A DNA stretch of 64,000 bases from Rossellomorea sp. AcN35-11. Its GTDB lineage: Bacteria; Bacillota; Bacilli; Bacillales; Bacillaceae_B. Every line of letters starts with the position of its first letter. Position 1 is the stretch's first letter. Both the position numbers and the translations under genes were made by a program. The stretch is from the NCBI GenBank assembly GCA_030388825.1, contig CP128835.1:310001-374000 (forward strand). The letters run 5' to 3'. The notes beneath the pieces are model-generated. The model saw only the letters and a program-made list of their open reading frames with translations, was not told where the DNA came from and did no database searches. Below, piece after piece: positions 43,228-53,952 of the stretch.

Positions 43228-43881
43228 ATGCAGAATAAATTAAAGCCATTTTTGAAAAAGCATTTTAACGGTCTAGAGCTCAGACCGGCTCTTTATTACT
43301 CTTCTGAATATGGCCTGCGCTTTGAAATCTGTATTCCCGGCGTCGAACATGTGAGCAAAAGAAATCTGCAGCAAATAAAAATTCGGACGACTGGTCTATT
43401 CGACCAAATCTTTTCTGACTCCGATGATCTTCTTCTGATAACAGACGTTCATACCCTTGAAAATGACCGCTTTCTTGAGAAGAGACCTACGAAAGTGTAT
43501 CAGAAATATATCAAAGATAAAGCCTTGAGGTACAAGCTTCAATATGAGCTTTATAAAGTTGAAGAAGAGGATGAAGACATGGTCACACACCGGTTCTTCC
43601 TTCCCTGTCATAAGCGGGATATCCGGTATCACCAGCTCCTCATGGCGATTTCCTACGAGGACTTTCCCCATCCCACACAATTATTGAAAGGGGACCAGCA
43701 TGCAGGGATCGACATTTATTTCGTCAATCTTACACGAAGGATGATTTTTCATCTATACGATGACCGTGGCTGCGACATCATTGCGTCTGATAAAGAGGAT
43801 CTGCGTGCTGTATATAATGAATTCAATGATTGGATACTCGATTATGACCGGGAGCAGATCGATGACATGATGAAAGCATAA
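43228..43881 (+). CDS. DUF3885 family protein
   Basis: A 217-residue protein with the DUF3885 C-terminal signature IDIYFVNLTRRMIFHLYDDR and GCDIIASDKEDL, ending WILDYDREQID. The N-terminal half contains FEICIPGVEH and KRPTKVYQKYIKDK. Start ATG after AACAGGAGTCCTAT. Members are soluble Bacillus proteins; some resemble immunity-type proteins, but the role is unknown. Confidence 0.85.
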   Translation: MQNKLKPFLKKHFNGLELRPALYYSSEYGLRFEICIPGVEHVSKRNLQQIKIRTTGLFDQIFSDSDDLLLITDVHTLENDRFLEKRPTKVYQKYIKDKALRYKLQYELYKVEEEDEDMVTHRFFLPCHKRDIRYHQLLMAISYEDFPHPTQLLKGDQHAGIDIYFVNLTRRMIFHLYDDRGCDIIASDKEDLRAVYNEFNDWILDYDREQIDDMMKA

Positions 43882-43924
43882 AAGCGCATGGTCAGAAGGG
43901 GAACCTCTCTGACCATGCGCTTTT
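43882..43924. terminator. Bidirectional terminator
   Basis: AAGCGCATGGTCAG and CTGACCATGCGCTT around a short loop with TTTTTC after it, between the convergent DUF3885 and YkvA-type genes. Confidence 0.88.
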
Positions 43925-43945
43925 TCATTTTGAAGGTATGGGATG

Positions 43946-44314
43946 CTACAGCTTCCCATCAACCTCTGACGTATCCACATCCTCCCCGAACCACTCAATC
44001 AGCTTCGCCTTAGCCTGGGCTTTCACATCGTCATCGATATACATGGCTACCTGTAATAACGCAATACCCAACGCTCCCAGGTCGTCTGTAAATCCGACTC
44101 CTACGGCAAAGTCCGGAATGAAGTCGGTTGGAAGAATGAAATAGCCCAGTGCCCCGATGATCACCATCTTCGCTTTCTTCGGAATATCCGGCTTTTGCAG
44201 GACATAATAGAGAAGTAATGCAGTGTAAACGACAGAATGCCCCGCTTTCAGTCCATACCTTTTCAACTTATCCCAAAACTTTTCTTCTGAGAAATGTTTC
44301 TCTGTGTTGCTCAT
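43946..44314 (-). CDS. YkvA-family (DUF1232) protein
   Basis: A 122-residue protein with the DUF1232 core: [40 protein letters not shown]. Usually one or two membrane-associated helices. Start ATG 44314 follows GGAGGTGGATGTGAA. The function is unknown. Confidence 0.88.
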   Translation of the reverse strand: MSNTEKHFSEEKFWDKLKRYGLKAGHSVVYTALLLYYVLQKPDIPKKAKMVIIGALGYFILPTDFIPDFAVGVGFTDDLGALGIALLQVAMYIDDDVKAQAKAKLIEWFGEDVDTSEVDGKL

Positions 44315-44436
44315 TTCACATCCACCTCCGTATAGCTATTCTTCTCTTTATTGTAGAAGGTTTGGCTGGAATTAACAAATTTCCGGAAGCACGGGTTATA
44401 ATCCAAGTACACAATCGTAGAGAGGAAGTGTTCTAC

Positions 44437-44763
44437 ATGCTGCATGCCATCATCCTATTTATTCTTGCAGGGATCGCAGAAATCGGCGGAGGCTATCTGA
44501 TCTGGTTATGGCTCCGGGAAGGAAAGCCTTCGTATTGGGGACTGGCCGGCGGAATCGCCCTCGCCCTCTATGGAGTCATCGCAACCTTCCAATCCTTCCC
44601 CTCATTCGGCCGTGTATACGCCGCTTATGGCGGGGTGTTCATTGTACTGTCCGTCCTATGGGGATGGGGAATCGACAAAAAGACACCGGACCTGTATGAC
44701 TGGGCCGGTGCCGTCATTTGTCTCATCGGGGTGGCTGTGATGTTGCTGGGTCCCAGGCAATAA
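44437..44763 (+). CDS. YnfA/UPF0060 family membrane protein
   Basis: A 108-residue, four-helix protein ([40 protein letters not shown]) of the small-multidrug-resistance-related UPF0060 family. The ATG at 44437 is preferred over the upstream open frame; AGAGGAAG lies upstream. Its substrate is unknown. Confidence 0.88.
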   Translation: MLHAIILFILAGIAEIGGGYLIWLWLREGKPSYWGLAGGIALALYGVIATFQSFPSFGRVYAAYGGVFIVLSVLWGWGIDKKTPDLYDWAGAVICLIGVAVMLLGPRQ

Positions 44764-44793
44764 CGGAGGGCCGGACCTTAGGCCGCAACATTC

Positions 44794-46365
44794 TTAAAAC
44801 AAAACGCTCAGGATAAATGTCCATATACATACGAAGGCGAGCAATCCAAAGCTGTATTTCAGCGTCATTTTCATAAGGGCGGCTTCGTTCCCGGTCTGCC
44901 CAACAGCAGCTGTTGCAATGGCAATAGATTGAGGGGACACGAGCTTCGCCATGACGCCCCCTGCAGTATTCGCCGCCACCAGGAGGGAAGAATTGGTTCC
45001 GAGAATCGTGCCGGCAGTTGCCTGAATCGGTGCAAACAGGGTGTTATTATTCACAACAGATCCCGTCATGAATACCCCGATCCAGCCAAGGATGGGAGAT
45101 AGAAGCGGGAATACTTGTCCCGTTTTCGCCACCGTTTCGCCTAATGCCGTCGTCATGCCTGCATACGTCATGAGCTTGGCGATCCCAAGGATGGCGCAGA
45201 TCATGACGATGGGAATACTAAATTCCTTCACGGTTCTTAAAAGGAGACCGAAGCTATCCTTGAAACGGATATTCTTTGTAGTCGCAACCGTTGTTAAAGC
45301 GGCGAACAGGATGGCGGTACCGGTTGCTCCGATCAAATCCACGCTCACAGGGATGGATGACCCTGGTATCACACCCTTCAAGATAGCAAAGCTGAGCCAT
45401 CCCCCTTCCGCGAAAAGTCCTTTGAAGACAGGGAGACTCCAAATCATGATGAAGACCGTTAACAGGTAAAAAGGAGACCATGCTTTCACCACTTCACCAA
45501 GGGTATATGTCTCCACCCTGGTTTGTGTCTCTTCAAATTGAAAGATGTTTTTGGGCTGCCACTTTTTAAGGAACATGGCGAGGACCCCCATGGTCAGTAA
45601 AGAAGGCAGGATATCAGCCAGTTCCGGTCCGATGGTCACTGTTATAATGGCCTGGGACACCGTATAGGTGGCAGAGGTCACCAGGATGGCCGGGAGCACT
45701 TCTTTCATCCCTTTCCAGCCGTCCATCAGCCAAATCAGTAAAAACGGAATCGTGAAATTGATGATCGGCAGTGTAAAGGCCGTCATGACGGAAACCTTCA
45801 TAGACGTTACATTCTCCAGTGCGAAGGCATCGATGATCCCGACAGGAATCCCGATGGCACCGAATGCACCGGAAGCCCCGTTGGCAATCAAACACAGCAT
45901 CGCCGCCTGCAATGGCTTAAAGCCTAGGGAAACGAGGAGGACCGCACAGATGGCAATGGGCACACCGAATCCTGCCGCCCCTTCAAGAAAGGCATTGAAG
46001 CAGAAGCCGATCAATAAAAGCTGAAGGCGCTGGTCATGGGAAATCCCCGCGATACTGCCTCGAAGCACATCAAATTTCCCGGATTCCACGGCAATTTTAT
46101 ACAACCATACGGCCATGACAATAATATATCCAATGGGCCATAATCCAAGCAGCGCCCCCTGGCCGATGCTTCCAAGTGATTCTCCCAAAGGAAGCTTAAA
46201 CACGAACAGGGCGATCACAAAGGTCACACCAAGGTTCAGTAAGGCCGCATAAACACCCTTCATTTTAAAAACCGTAAGACTTAAAAGAAATAATAAGATC
46301 GGGATGGCTGCCACTGCAGCTGTGATTCCAAGATGATGAAACGGATTGATGTTTTCCACTAGCAT
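44794..46365 (-). CDS. lctP: L-lactate permease
   Basis: A 523-residue, roughly 13-helix LctP/LldP lactate transporter: FLEGAAGFGVPIAICAVLLV, CLIANGASGAFGAIGIPVGI, TGSVVNNNTLFAPIQATAGT and ANTAGGVMAKLVSPQSIAIA are family signatures. It lies 41 bases downstream of ldh and is presumably co-transcribed under Rex control, exporting or importing lactate as redox state demands. Confidence 0.93.
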   Translation of the reverse strand: MLVENINPFHHLGITAAVAAIPILLFLLSLTVFKMKGVYAALLNLGVTFVIALFVFKLPLGESLGSIGQGALLGLWPIGYIIVMAVWLYKIAVESGKFDVLRGSIAGISHDQRLQLLLIGFCFNAFLEGAAGFGVPIAICAVLLVSLGFKPLQAAMLCLIANGASGAFGAIGIPVGIIDAFALENVTSMKVSVMTAFTLPIINFTIPFLLIWLMDGWKGMKEVLPAILVTSATYTVSQAIITVTIGPELADILPSLLTMGVLAMFLKKWQPKNIFQFEETQTRVETYTLGEVVKAWSPFYLLTVFIMIWSLPVFKGLFAEGGWLSFAILKGVIPGSSIPVSVDLIGATGTAILFAALTTVATTKNIRFKDSFGLLLRTVKEFSIPIVMICAILGIAKLMTYAGMTTALGETVAKTGQVFPLLSPILGWIGVFMTGSVVNNNTLFAPIQATAGTILGTNSSLLVAANTAGGVMAKLVSPQSIAIATAAVGQTGNEAALMKMTLKYSFGLLAFVCIWTFILSVLF

Positions 46366-46406
46366 GTTCAGGACTCCCTTTTATGTTGAGTATCTAAGAT
46401 GTCTGT

Positions 46407-47417
<1,011 letters not shown>

Positions 47418-47631
47418 TAAGTTGTAAATAAAAAAGCTTTCTGAGTAAATGTTATTTAAGTTTGTTCACCATTTCACAAATTGATTATATCCTATCTTGT
47501 TTTTACTTTGCAATCCTTTTTTTTAAAAAAATCAAATAAGCCCAAAGAACTCACCTTGAGCTTTTTGCAGCATGACCGTACAGTACAAACCATGTCTCGT
47601 CACGATCCCAGCCATCCGTTTTGTACCCCAC

Positions 47632-47892
47632 TCAATGATACATAGACACTATTTTCTCCATGTCCGTGATCAGTAGACTCCATTCATTCTGAGACAAACG
47701 TACAAGCATTTGATCGTTCAACGTGATAATCTGCCCATCTTCGTCCTGATGATTGATTAAATACTGATAAAGACTATCCACCTGATTTCTATTGAGGACC
47801 GATTGTGTATCGAAATCTTTTACCTTCTGTATCGAAAATTCATTCATAGACGCATCAAATTCCCCTGAAATGATACTCCCTTGCAAGAACAT
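47632..47892 (-). CDS. Hypothetical protein
   Basis: An 86-residue soluble protein, MFLQGSIISGEFDASMNEFS, with a Gln/Asn/Asp-rich middle (VLNRNQVDSLYQYLINHQDE) and a VRLSQNEWSLLITDMEKIVS tail. GAGGAGTGAAGTC precedes the ATG. No family recognised. Confidence 0.6.
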   Translation of the reverse strand: MFLQGSIISGEFDASMNEFSIQKVKDFDTQSVLNRNQVDSLYQYLINHQDEDGQIITLNDQMLVRLSQNEWSLLITDMEKIVSMYH

Positions 47893-47965
47893 GACTTCAC
47901 TCCTCGGTGTGTAAAGATAAAGTTAGGATGTCCAGTTTGAAGAGCCACATCCATCTAAATGGGCA

Positions 47966-47999
47966 GAAAGAGCATCCCCTTTTATGAGAATGCTCTTTT
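47966..47999 (-). terminator. Probable terminator
   Basis: AAGAGCAT and ATGCTCTT around a 14-base loop with T-rich flanks on both strands, past the 48087-49528 unit. Confidence 0.5.
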
Positions 48000-48086
48000 G
48001 CAACCGGATCGTACGTTAAAATAGAGGGACGGACCTTCTCAGCATCGACATACATCGGCGCAACCTTTTAACACACCTTTTCTAAT

Positions 48087-48830
48087 CTAATATAAACCCT
48101 GTTCAAGCTGTTTCTTACTTACCCTCTGCATATATTCCTCACGGATGTCGCCGGTGGAGTAACTCGAGTTGTTCATGGGATCCTTCCATTCGGCTTCCTT
48201 GCCATCTTCATCAACGGGCATCCAGCCGAAGATCGAGTGCATCCCCGGATGGAACTCATTTCCAAAGGTTACATCCGGACCCTGACTTCCATCGGATAAT
48301 GTCATGGCATACACCCATTCCTTGGGAAGTTTCATGACTCCATAGGAGGTTTCTTCCATGGAGACCTCCGCCTTCATTAAAATACTGGGAACATAATGCT
48401 GCTGATCACCGCTGATGGAATATCCCCTGTCTCTTATGAAGTAATACTGCATAGTGTGAGCCTTGTTGTCAGGAGCCATATTCCAGACGATATGAAAACT
48501 GGACGGATCACTTCCGTCTACCATCCACATCTTAGGGTCACCATCGGTCCGGATGCCTTTAACCCTCCAGCCAATTAGGGTGTGCTCCCAATAGCTAATG
48601 CCGTAATTCTCTGTTCCCGAGCGAAAAGGCGCAACCCCGTGACGGTCATCCACCTTTAGAAAATCCTGGATCTCGGTGACATCAGCATCGTGCAGGGCAG
48701 AATCAATGCCAGACAAGATTTCTTCCTCTTTTGGAAGTGAATCTGCCCTCTCCACATACAGCCAGTTGTATGCCAGTACCCCTGCTAATAGAACCACATA
48801 TCCCAGGAGTAGGATTCTTCTTTTGTTCAT
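48087..48830 (-). CDS. Hypothetical membrane-anchored extracellular protein
   Basis: A 247-residue protein with an N-terminal membrane helix (ILLLGYVVLLAGVLAYNWLY) and a large outside domain rich in Trp, Tyr and Gly. Its ATG overlaps the stop of the upstream gene (ATGA), so it works with it. No family recognised. Confidence 0.65.
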   Translation of the reverse strand: MNKRRILLLGYVVLLAGVLAYNWLYVERADSLPKEEEILSGIDSALHDADVTEIQDFLKVDDRHGVAPFRSGTENYGISYWEHTLIGWRVKGIRTDGDPKMWMVDGSDPSSFHIVWNMAPDNKAHTMQYYFIRDRGYSISGDQQHYVPSILMKAEVSMEETSYGVMKLPKEWVYAMTLSDGSQGPDVTFGNEFHPGMHSIFGWMPVDEDGKEAEWKDPMNNSSYSTGDIREEYMQRVSKKQLEQGLY

Positions 48831-49528
48831 CCTTCCACCTCCTCAAGCACGGTTTCAGGAGAGCGGAAGTAATACTGAGTCTTAGGGGTTGAAATGAGTA
48901 TGCCTTTTCCGTCCCTTTCCATATAAACGTCCGGTTCGTGACCGAATCCCCATTTTGGGGTGGTGCCGATGAGTTGATACGGAAAGCGCTCATCCTTGTT
49001 TTTCATGCTGCCCGATTCCAGGTACATCTCTTCATACCAGAACGCGCTATTGAATTGAACCCGTTCCATGGAAGGAAGTTGGTTCATCAGTTTTTCCTGA
49101 TCCAAGGTCCGTCCCTCACCAGCCGGATGGATGGTTATGATGGAAGCTTCATCTGTTGCTTTTATGTAAGTAGATAGTTCGTTTTCCGGATAGATGAGGG
49201 GATGAATGAGGATCGTGATCAAGGTTCCAGCAAGGAAGATGAAATTGGAAAAGAATCCGATCCAGGCAAACCTGCGATACGTATTCCACCTGTCTTCCCC
49301 GCTGCCGAGGGCACCATTAAGGATCCACACGCCAATAGGTAAAATGGGGACACTCACCAGGGTGTGAAACCACTCCATGTTAATGGAAAAGGAAAACACA
49401 CCTACGAAGGTGGCAAAAACCACCTTCCACACTTTTGGTTTTGTCTCAAGTCTTTTATACACACGATAAGCGAGATACCCGATTATGCTCCACTCGATGA
49501 TGGACATTACGAAGGATACGATGTTCAC
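48827..49528 (-). CDS. Hypothetical membrane protein
   Basis: A 233-residue protein with four N-terminal membrane segments (to about residue 115) and a C-terminal outside domain ending with a YYFRSPETVLEEVEG segment. It overlaps the next gene by four bases. The pair is probably one membrane complex of unknown role. Confidence 0.65.
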   Translation of the reverse strand: MNIVSFVMSIIEWSIIGYLAYRVYKRLETKPKVWKVVFATFVGVFSFSINMEWFHTLVSVPILPIGVWILNGALGSGEDRWNTYRRFAWIGFFSNFIFLAGTLITILIHPLIYPENELSTYIKATDEASIITIHPAGEGRTLDQEKLMNQLPSMERVQFNSAFWYEEMYLESGSMKNKDERFPYQLIGTTPKWGFGHEPDVYMERDGKGILISTPKTQYYFRSPETVLEEVEG

Positions 49529-49598
49529 TGAAAAGTCAAAATGGATGATGGTATCCCCTCCTCTTTCTTCTGTTTATATCATTCACTCCCTTTACATT

Positions 49599-49796
49599 TT
49601 ACCATCTATATCCATATATAGGGCTGCTTTTTTCATGCAAAATGAACGTTCCACTTCCTCCACCCTTACACTTGTGTACTCCTACTCCCCCCATTACCTG
49701 AGGAAACGAATCATGTTGTTGTCGGGTTACTCTTCGGAACCGTTGATTGTTAAACAGAAGAAATGCTATCGCCAATATCTTTATCACCGCTATCAT
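49599..49796 (-). CDS. Doubtful small protein after the YwaF-like gene
   Basis: A 65-residue frame with a hydrophobic start (MIAVIKILAIAFLLF) seven bases past the YwaF stop and GAGAGGGGCTG upstream. The rest has odd composition (KCKGGGSG), so it may be truncated or spurious. The remainder of 49529-49802 shows nothing else. Confidence 0.3.
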   Translation of the reverse strand: MIAVIKILAIAFLLFNNQRFRRVTRQQHDSFPQVMGGVGVHKCKGGGSGTFILHEKSSPIYGYRW

Positions 49797-49802
49797 CCCG
49801 TT

Positions 49803-50514
49803 TCAGCCCCTCTCCCTCTCCCGCCTCATAACCACTCCCATGGGAACATACGTCACCAAAAACACCACCAGTGCCGCAATCTCCAGATTGATATAATACA
49901 TGACACCTGACCCGAAAAAGGACAGAATGGTTTTCGATTCAGTAGGATTGGCTAAATAGAAGAAATTGGTACCGAGAAAGAGATTAAGGAAGAAGATCGG
50001 CAGGGCGAGCAGATTCACCATAAGGAAGCCGGTCCAAATGGCTTTTTTTCGGAACCCTGTAGTCCTCATACACGATGAAATAAAGGACAGACCATGCAAT
50101 GGCTCCATGATGAAGGAAATATTTAAGAAAACGGTAATGAGGAAATTGGTACGCCATTTCAGGTGTCACCATGCTGAGGATCGGGGGCAGGAGTCCGATA
50201 AAGAACAGCAGATAAAATGCCTTCGGATCCGGTTTCAGGAATAAATAAACCGCAATGAATGTGCTGACGGAACAGAGCTGAAGGGGCAGGTCACCAACCT
50301 CCCACGTCCCTGTGACAACGAGCCACATATGCCATGACACTTCACACAGGACCAGCATCCAGAATAACGCCCACTTTAAGACGGACTGATACCTTTTGAG
50401 ATAATGCCTAAAGTACACCAGCCAACACGATATCGTCACAAACATCAACAGCACCGAGATATGGGGAACAGAAAACAACTCGAATGTGCGCATCTCTGTT
50501 ACCGAAAACATCAT
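49803..50514 (-). pseudogene. YwaF/TIGR02206 membrane protein with a frameshift
   Basis: A six- to seven-helix protein of the TIGR02206 family: PLQLCSVSTFIAVYLFLKPD, FHYRF-like PHYRFLKYFLHHGA and YFIVYEDYRVPKK. An extra T in the run of seven at 50043-50049 (A7 on the coding strand) shifts the frame; with six it continues as AIWTGFLMVNLLALPIFFLN to MRRERERG. The repaired length is about 236 residues. The function is unknown. Confidence 0.87.
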
Positions 50515-50594
50515 GCCACCCCTATTCTTTTTGAAAAGTGGTTATCATGAATAGTCTATTCGGCTTATGTGGTGATAAGACGGATGGCACATAG

Positions 50595-50622
50595 AAAAAG
50601 AGTCCCCTTTCATAGGGGACCC
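50595..50622 (-). terminator. Terminator of the SDR gene
   Basis: GTCCCCT and AGGGGAC around TTTCAT-like five bases, followed on the minus strand by TCTTTTTC, just past the stop at 50629. Confidence 0.8.
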
Positions 50623-50628
50623 GTGAAT

Positions 50629-51462
50629 CTAGATCGTAAACGGCGGAATGTAACGACCGTCCACATCGGTAAATCCGTATTCTTCTGCGAGATCTCCGGC
50701 TCTTAGCACCTGCCCTGTCTTCTCCATCACATTTGGATCCAAGGCCAGGGCCTTGATGGCACGACCCACATAAAAAGGTGTTTCGGTTTTGGTTAAGTGT
50801 TCAGATTCCTGCCAGTTTTCCTCGTCCACTCCCATATGCTCAAGTACAAGCTCTGTCCTCATGAAACCAGGGGAGACGGCGAGGACCGCGATACGGTCAC
50901 CCTTTAATTCTTCTGAAAGTCCGTACGCCATGCGGACCAGAGCGTTCTTGGCCAGATCATAATAAAACTGGCCTGAGTACGATCCTTTATCCCAGAAGGT
51001 GGTGTGAATGATCAGGGCTTCGTCGTTTTCCCTGAGTAAAGGAATGGCGTAATGATTCGTCGCCAGCTGGGCACGCACTCCTGCTGTGAACATCGTATCC
51101 CAATTGTCCAAAGACTGTTCCCAGAATGGCCCCGGGTTCACGCCAATGTCATGGGCTCCCCACACATTATTGACGAGGATATCGAGTTTTCCCTGCTCTT
51201 CACGGATTTGCTTTATGACCGCTTCCGTTTCTGCATCCATCGTATGATCACATCGGACGGCGATTCCCTTCCCCCCGGCTTCGTCGATTTGAGCAGCCGT
51301 GGCATCGATCGTCCCCGGAAAGTTTTGCGTCGAATGACCATTCGTACTGCGCCCCGTCACATACACCGTCGCTCCCGCTTTTCCCAGTTCAATCGCAATC
51401 CCTCGACCTGCTCCTCTGCTTCCTCCTGTTACAAGTGCCACTTTTCCTGTCAGTGATTTCAT
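50629..51462 (-). CDS. Short-chain dehydrogenase/reductase
   Basis: A 277-residue SDR: TGGSRGAGRGIAIELG cofactor loop, VNNVWG in place of the usual NNAG, and FYYDLAKNAL as active site (Tyr and Lys). Start at 51462 (MKSLTGKVALV) after GGAAAGGAATGATTGG. It is divergent from a WYL regulator that may control it. Substrate unknown. Confidence 0.88.
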   Translation of the reverse strand: MKSLTGKVALVTGGSRGAGRGIAIELGKAGATVYVTGRSTNGHSTQNFPGTIDATAAQIDEAGGKGIAVRCDHTMDAETEAVIKQIREEQGKLDILVNNVWGAHDIGVNPGPFWEQSLDNWDTMFTAGVRAQLATNHYAIPLLRENDEALIIHTTFWDKGSYSGQFYYDLAKNALVRMAYGLSEELKGDRIAVLAVSPGFMRTELVLEHMGVDEENWQESEHLTKTETPFYVGRAIKALALDPNVMEKTGQVLRAGDLAEEYGFTDVDGRYIPPFTI

Positions 51463-51570
51463 CCAATCATTCCTTTCCTTCCTCTTGCCTTCATTATACT
51501 TATCTATTCTTGACATCCACTGTCATATTTAATTAAATAAACGTATTATATCTTGGAAAGGGTGGGACCT

Positions 51571-52536
51571 GTGAGGGGAGACCGTTTGGTATCGATTCTA
51601 TTACTATTACAATCACACGGACAAATGAGCGCCAGGGAACTGGCAGAAAGATTAGAAGTATCTGAGCGGACCATTTACCGTGATATGGACGCCCTGAGCG
51701 GAACCGGAATCCCCGTCGTGGCAGAGCGTGGCAAGAACGGGGGCTGGTCTTTGCTTGAAGACTATCAGACGGACCTCACCGGATTTAAAGAATCTGAAAT
51801 CCGGGCATTGTTCGTCCCCCCGTCCACGCACCTGCTGGATGATCTAGGACTTACCCGTATATCCCGGGAAGCCCGGACCAAGCTCATCGCCTCTCTTCCG
51901 TCCACCTATCGGGAAAACGCCAAAGACGTATGGAACCGTATCCATATCGACACGAGCGCATGGCGAAAGAAAAGAGAAAAGACCGACTCCTTCGAAGAGA
52001 TCAAAGAGGCAATCTGGAATGAACATAAGCTGTCCATCACCTATCAGGGTGCAGACGGAAAAACCGGCGACCGCATCGTGGAACCACTGGGACTTGTGGC
52101 CAAGGGTGACCTTTGGTATTTGATTGCCGCCAAGGAAAATGGTGACATCCGGAATTACAGGGCCTCAAGGATCCAACGTGCCGAGCTTATGAGGGAGACG
52201 TTTCAAAGACCTACCGATTTTGACCTGGCGGAATACTGGACATCTTCCACTCAATCCTTTATTCAACATCTTCCTTCCTACGAGGTGAAGGTTGAAGTCA
52301 CCCGATCAGCCTTGCCGAGGTTGACCTTCACAGGCCGCTTCGCCCGAGTCCTTGAAACCGGAGATGCACATAACCGGGAATGGGTGCCTGTGACACTGTC
52401 CTTTGATTCAGAAGAAGAAGCGAAAGGATACCTATTGGGATTTGCCGACCAGGTCAAAATCGTCGAACCTCAACCACTCCGCCGGAAGATCCTCCAAATG
52501 GCAGAAGCAACCGTAGCGTCATACAAACCAAATTGA
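51571..52536 (+). CDS. WYL-domain transcriptional regulator
   Basis: A 321-residue regulator with an N-terminal DeoR-type helix-turn-helix (MSARELAERLEVSERTIYRD) and a central WYL domain (LSITYQGADGK to IEPLGLVAKGDLWYLIA-like). The GTG at 51571 has AAAGGGTGGG upstream; the TTG at 51553 does not. WYL domains often bind nucleic acid or nucleotide ligands. It is divergent from the SDR gene, its likely target. Confidence 0.88.
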   Translation: MRGDRLVSILLLLQSHGQMSARELAERLEVSERTIYRDMDALSGTGIPVVAERGKNGGWSLLEDYQTDLTGFKESEIRALFVPPSTHLLDDLGLTRISREARTKLIASLPSTYRENAKDVWNRIHIDTSAWRKKREKTDSFEEIKEAIWNEHKLSITYQGADGKTGDRIVEPLGLVAKGDLWYLIAAKENGDIRNYRASRIQRAELMRETFQRPTDFDLAEYWTSSTQSFIQHLPSYEVKVEVTRSALPRLTFTGRFARVLETGDAHNREWVPVTLSFDSEEEAKGYLLGFADQVKIVEPQPLRRKILQMAEATVASYKPN

Positions 52537-52581
52537 AAGGTCCGTCCCTCATCGCGTTAAAGCGTTGAGGGACGGACCTTT
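52536..52581. terminator. Hairpin made of two inverted GGGACGGACCTT repeat copies
   Basis: AAAGGTCCGTCCCTCA and TGAGGGACGGACCTTT form 16-bp perfect arms around a 14-base loop with an inner CGC/GCG pair, directly overlapping the WYL gene stop. It may serve as terminator, and it is the only place where the dispersed repeat occurs as a pair. Confidence 0.7.
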
Positions 52582-52663
52582 GTCGTCATTTCATGAACGT
52601 TTCTACAACAGCTGCCATTAATCCCGTTCTTCCATTACCTGCACCTTTCAAATCAGGTCAATT

Positions 52664-53059
52664 CTACTTCGCATCCTTATCCGGCTGATGAATTCCGAAC
52701 ACATTCCCTTCCGTGTCCACATAATACCCCTGCCACGCCATTCCCGGAAGGGCGTACTTCGGCATAGCCACTTTGCCGCCGTGCTCGAGGATGAGCTTCT
52801 CCGTTTCATCATAATTCTCGACGCCCATGGTGCACGAATATCCATTCATAGGCTGCTTCGGTTCTGGAGGGGCCGTTTGACGCTGCATCAAGGCACCATT
52901 GATCCCCATTTCCCCTTCTTCCCCCGTCACTGCCCCAAAGTAAGGCATTCCCGCATATTCGCTCCAGTCCTCGAATTTCCATCCGAACACCTCTCCATAA
53001 AACGTCTTTGCCCGCTCCATTTCTTCCACATGAACTTCAAAATGTACCAATCTTCCCAT
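52664..53059 (-). CDS. VOC-superfamily (glyoxalase-like) protein
   Basis: A 131-residue protein of two beta-alpha-beta-beta-beta modules: HFEVHVEEMERAKTFYGEVF, GWKFEDW, CTMGVENYDE and a YYVDTEGNVFGIHQPD ending. Possible metal ligands are His6 and the terminal Glu/His region. The start at 53059 follows GAAAGGGGAATCGGCA. Members include glyoxalases and resistance proteins; substrate unknown. Confidence 0.85.
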   Translation of the reverse strand: MGRLVHFEVHVEEMERAKTFYGEVFGWKFEDWSEYAGMPYFGAVTGEEGEMGINGALMQRQTAPPEPKQPMNGYSCTMGVENYDETEKLILEHGGKVAMPKYALPGMAWQGYYVDTEGNVFGIHQPDKDAK

Positions 53060-53159
53060 TGCCGATTCCCCTTTCGATTCTATCATTCACTATAAACATT
53101 CTATTTCAGATAAAAAAATCCTTCTCTTGCTGATGTATATTGAAAAAATCTGTGAATCA

Positions 53160-53173
53160 TTGATCCAAATCAC
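53160..53173. promoter_or_regulatory. Fnr-like box upstream of the DeoR-NosL gene
   Basis: TTGATCCAAATCAC matches TTGAT-N4-ATCAA except the last base, about 190 bases before the gene. The remaining 53060-53365 contains no other assigned site. The distance is large, so support is modest. Confidence 0.35.
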
Positions 53174-53365
53174 TTAAGCATCCGTTTTCCAGGTGAACAT
53201 CGGAAATGCGTGAACCCTATTTGTGTGGCAATTATGAAGAAAGCTTGTCTAATATGTTACACATGAACATTTTTTCACATTTTTCAACAATGATTCTATT
53301 GTTTAATCAATAAGCCCTCCATATGATTGATGTATAGAACGTTTACATAAGAAAGGACGCTGCCT

Positions 53366-53935
53366 ATGCTCCCCATCGACAGACAACAGAAGATTTTAGT
53401 TTGGCTGAAAGAGGAAGGGACCCTGCGGGTATCGGAAATCAGTTCCCGGCTGGGGGTGTCGGAAATGACGGTGTACCGAGACTTGAAGCCTCTCCTTGAA
53501 GAGAATAAGGTACAAAAGACTTCCAACGGCATTTCAACCTCAGAGAGAAGAGGTATACCGACAGATTCCTGCATCTACTGCCTTAAGCCCGCCACCTCCA
53601 GAAGGTCCGTTCAACTGGTGAAGAAGGATCACTCGATCGAGCAGGCGTGCTGCCCTCATTGCGGATTGCTCCGCTACGACGATATCAAAGAAGATGTGGT
53701 ACAGATACTCTGCCGTGATTTCCTGACGGATATGACCATCAGCGGGAAGACCGCCACCTTCGTGATCGGGGCTGATTTAAACTTGAATTGCTGCCACCCT
53801 CAGGTCATCGCCTTTGATTCGAACAAACAGGCCCGTCAATTTCAGACAGGATTTGGTGGGTACCTGTACAACTTTCAACGGGCCATCTCTGCCATATCAG
53901 AAGAAATGCAGGGATCAGGCTGCTGTCACGATTAA
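53366..53935 (+). CDS. DeoR-type HTH fused to a NosL-like metal-binding domain
   Basis: A 189-residue fusion. Residues 1-55 form a DeoR winged helix (LRVSEISSRLGVSEMTVYRD). From about residue 68 a NosL-like domain follows: CIYC, CCPHCG, the strand FVIGADLNLNCCHPQVIAFD and the QTGFGGYLYNFQRAI end, with a GCCHD tail. NosL is a Cu(I)-binding lipoprotein of nitrous-oxide reductase assembly; here the domain is in the cytoplasm and joined to a DNA-binding domain, so a copper or other metal-sensing regulator is likely. It heads a unit with PepSY and FixH-like proteins. Confidence 0.8.
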   Translation: MLPIDRQQKILVWLKEEGTLRVSEISSRLGVSEMTVYRDLKPLLEENKVQKTSNGISTSERRGIPTDSCIYCLKPATSRRSVQLVKKDHSIEQACCPHCGLLRYDDIKEDVVQILCRDFLTDMTISGKTATFVIGADLNLNCCHPQVIAFDSNKQARQFQTGFGGYLYNFQRAISAISEEMQGSGCCHD

Positions 53936-53952
53936 GAAAAGAGGAAACCACA

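Noticed and set aside
49485-49910. 141-codon plus-strand frame
   Set aside because: It overlaps the ends of two supported minus-strand genes and its product (SIYRAAFFMQNERSTSSTLT) looks like noise.
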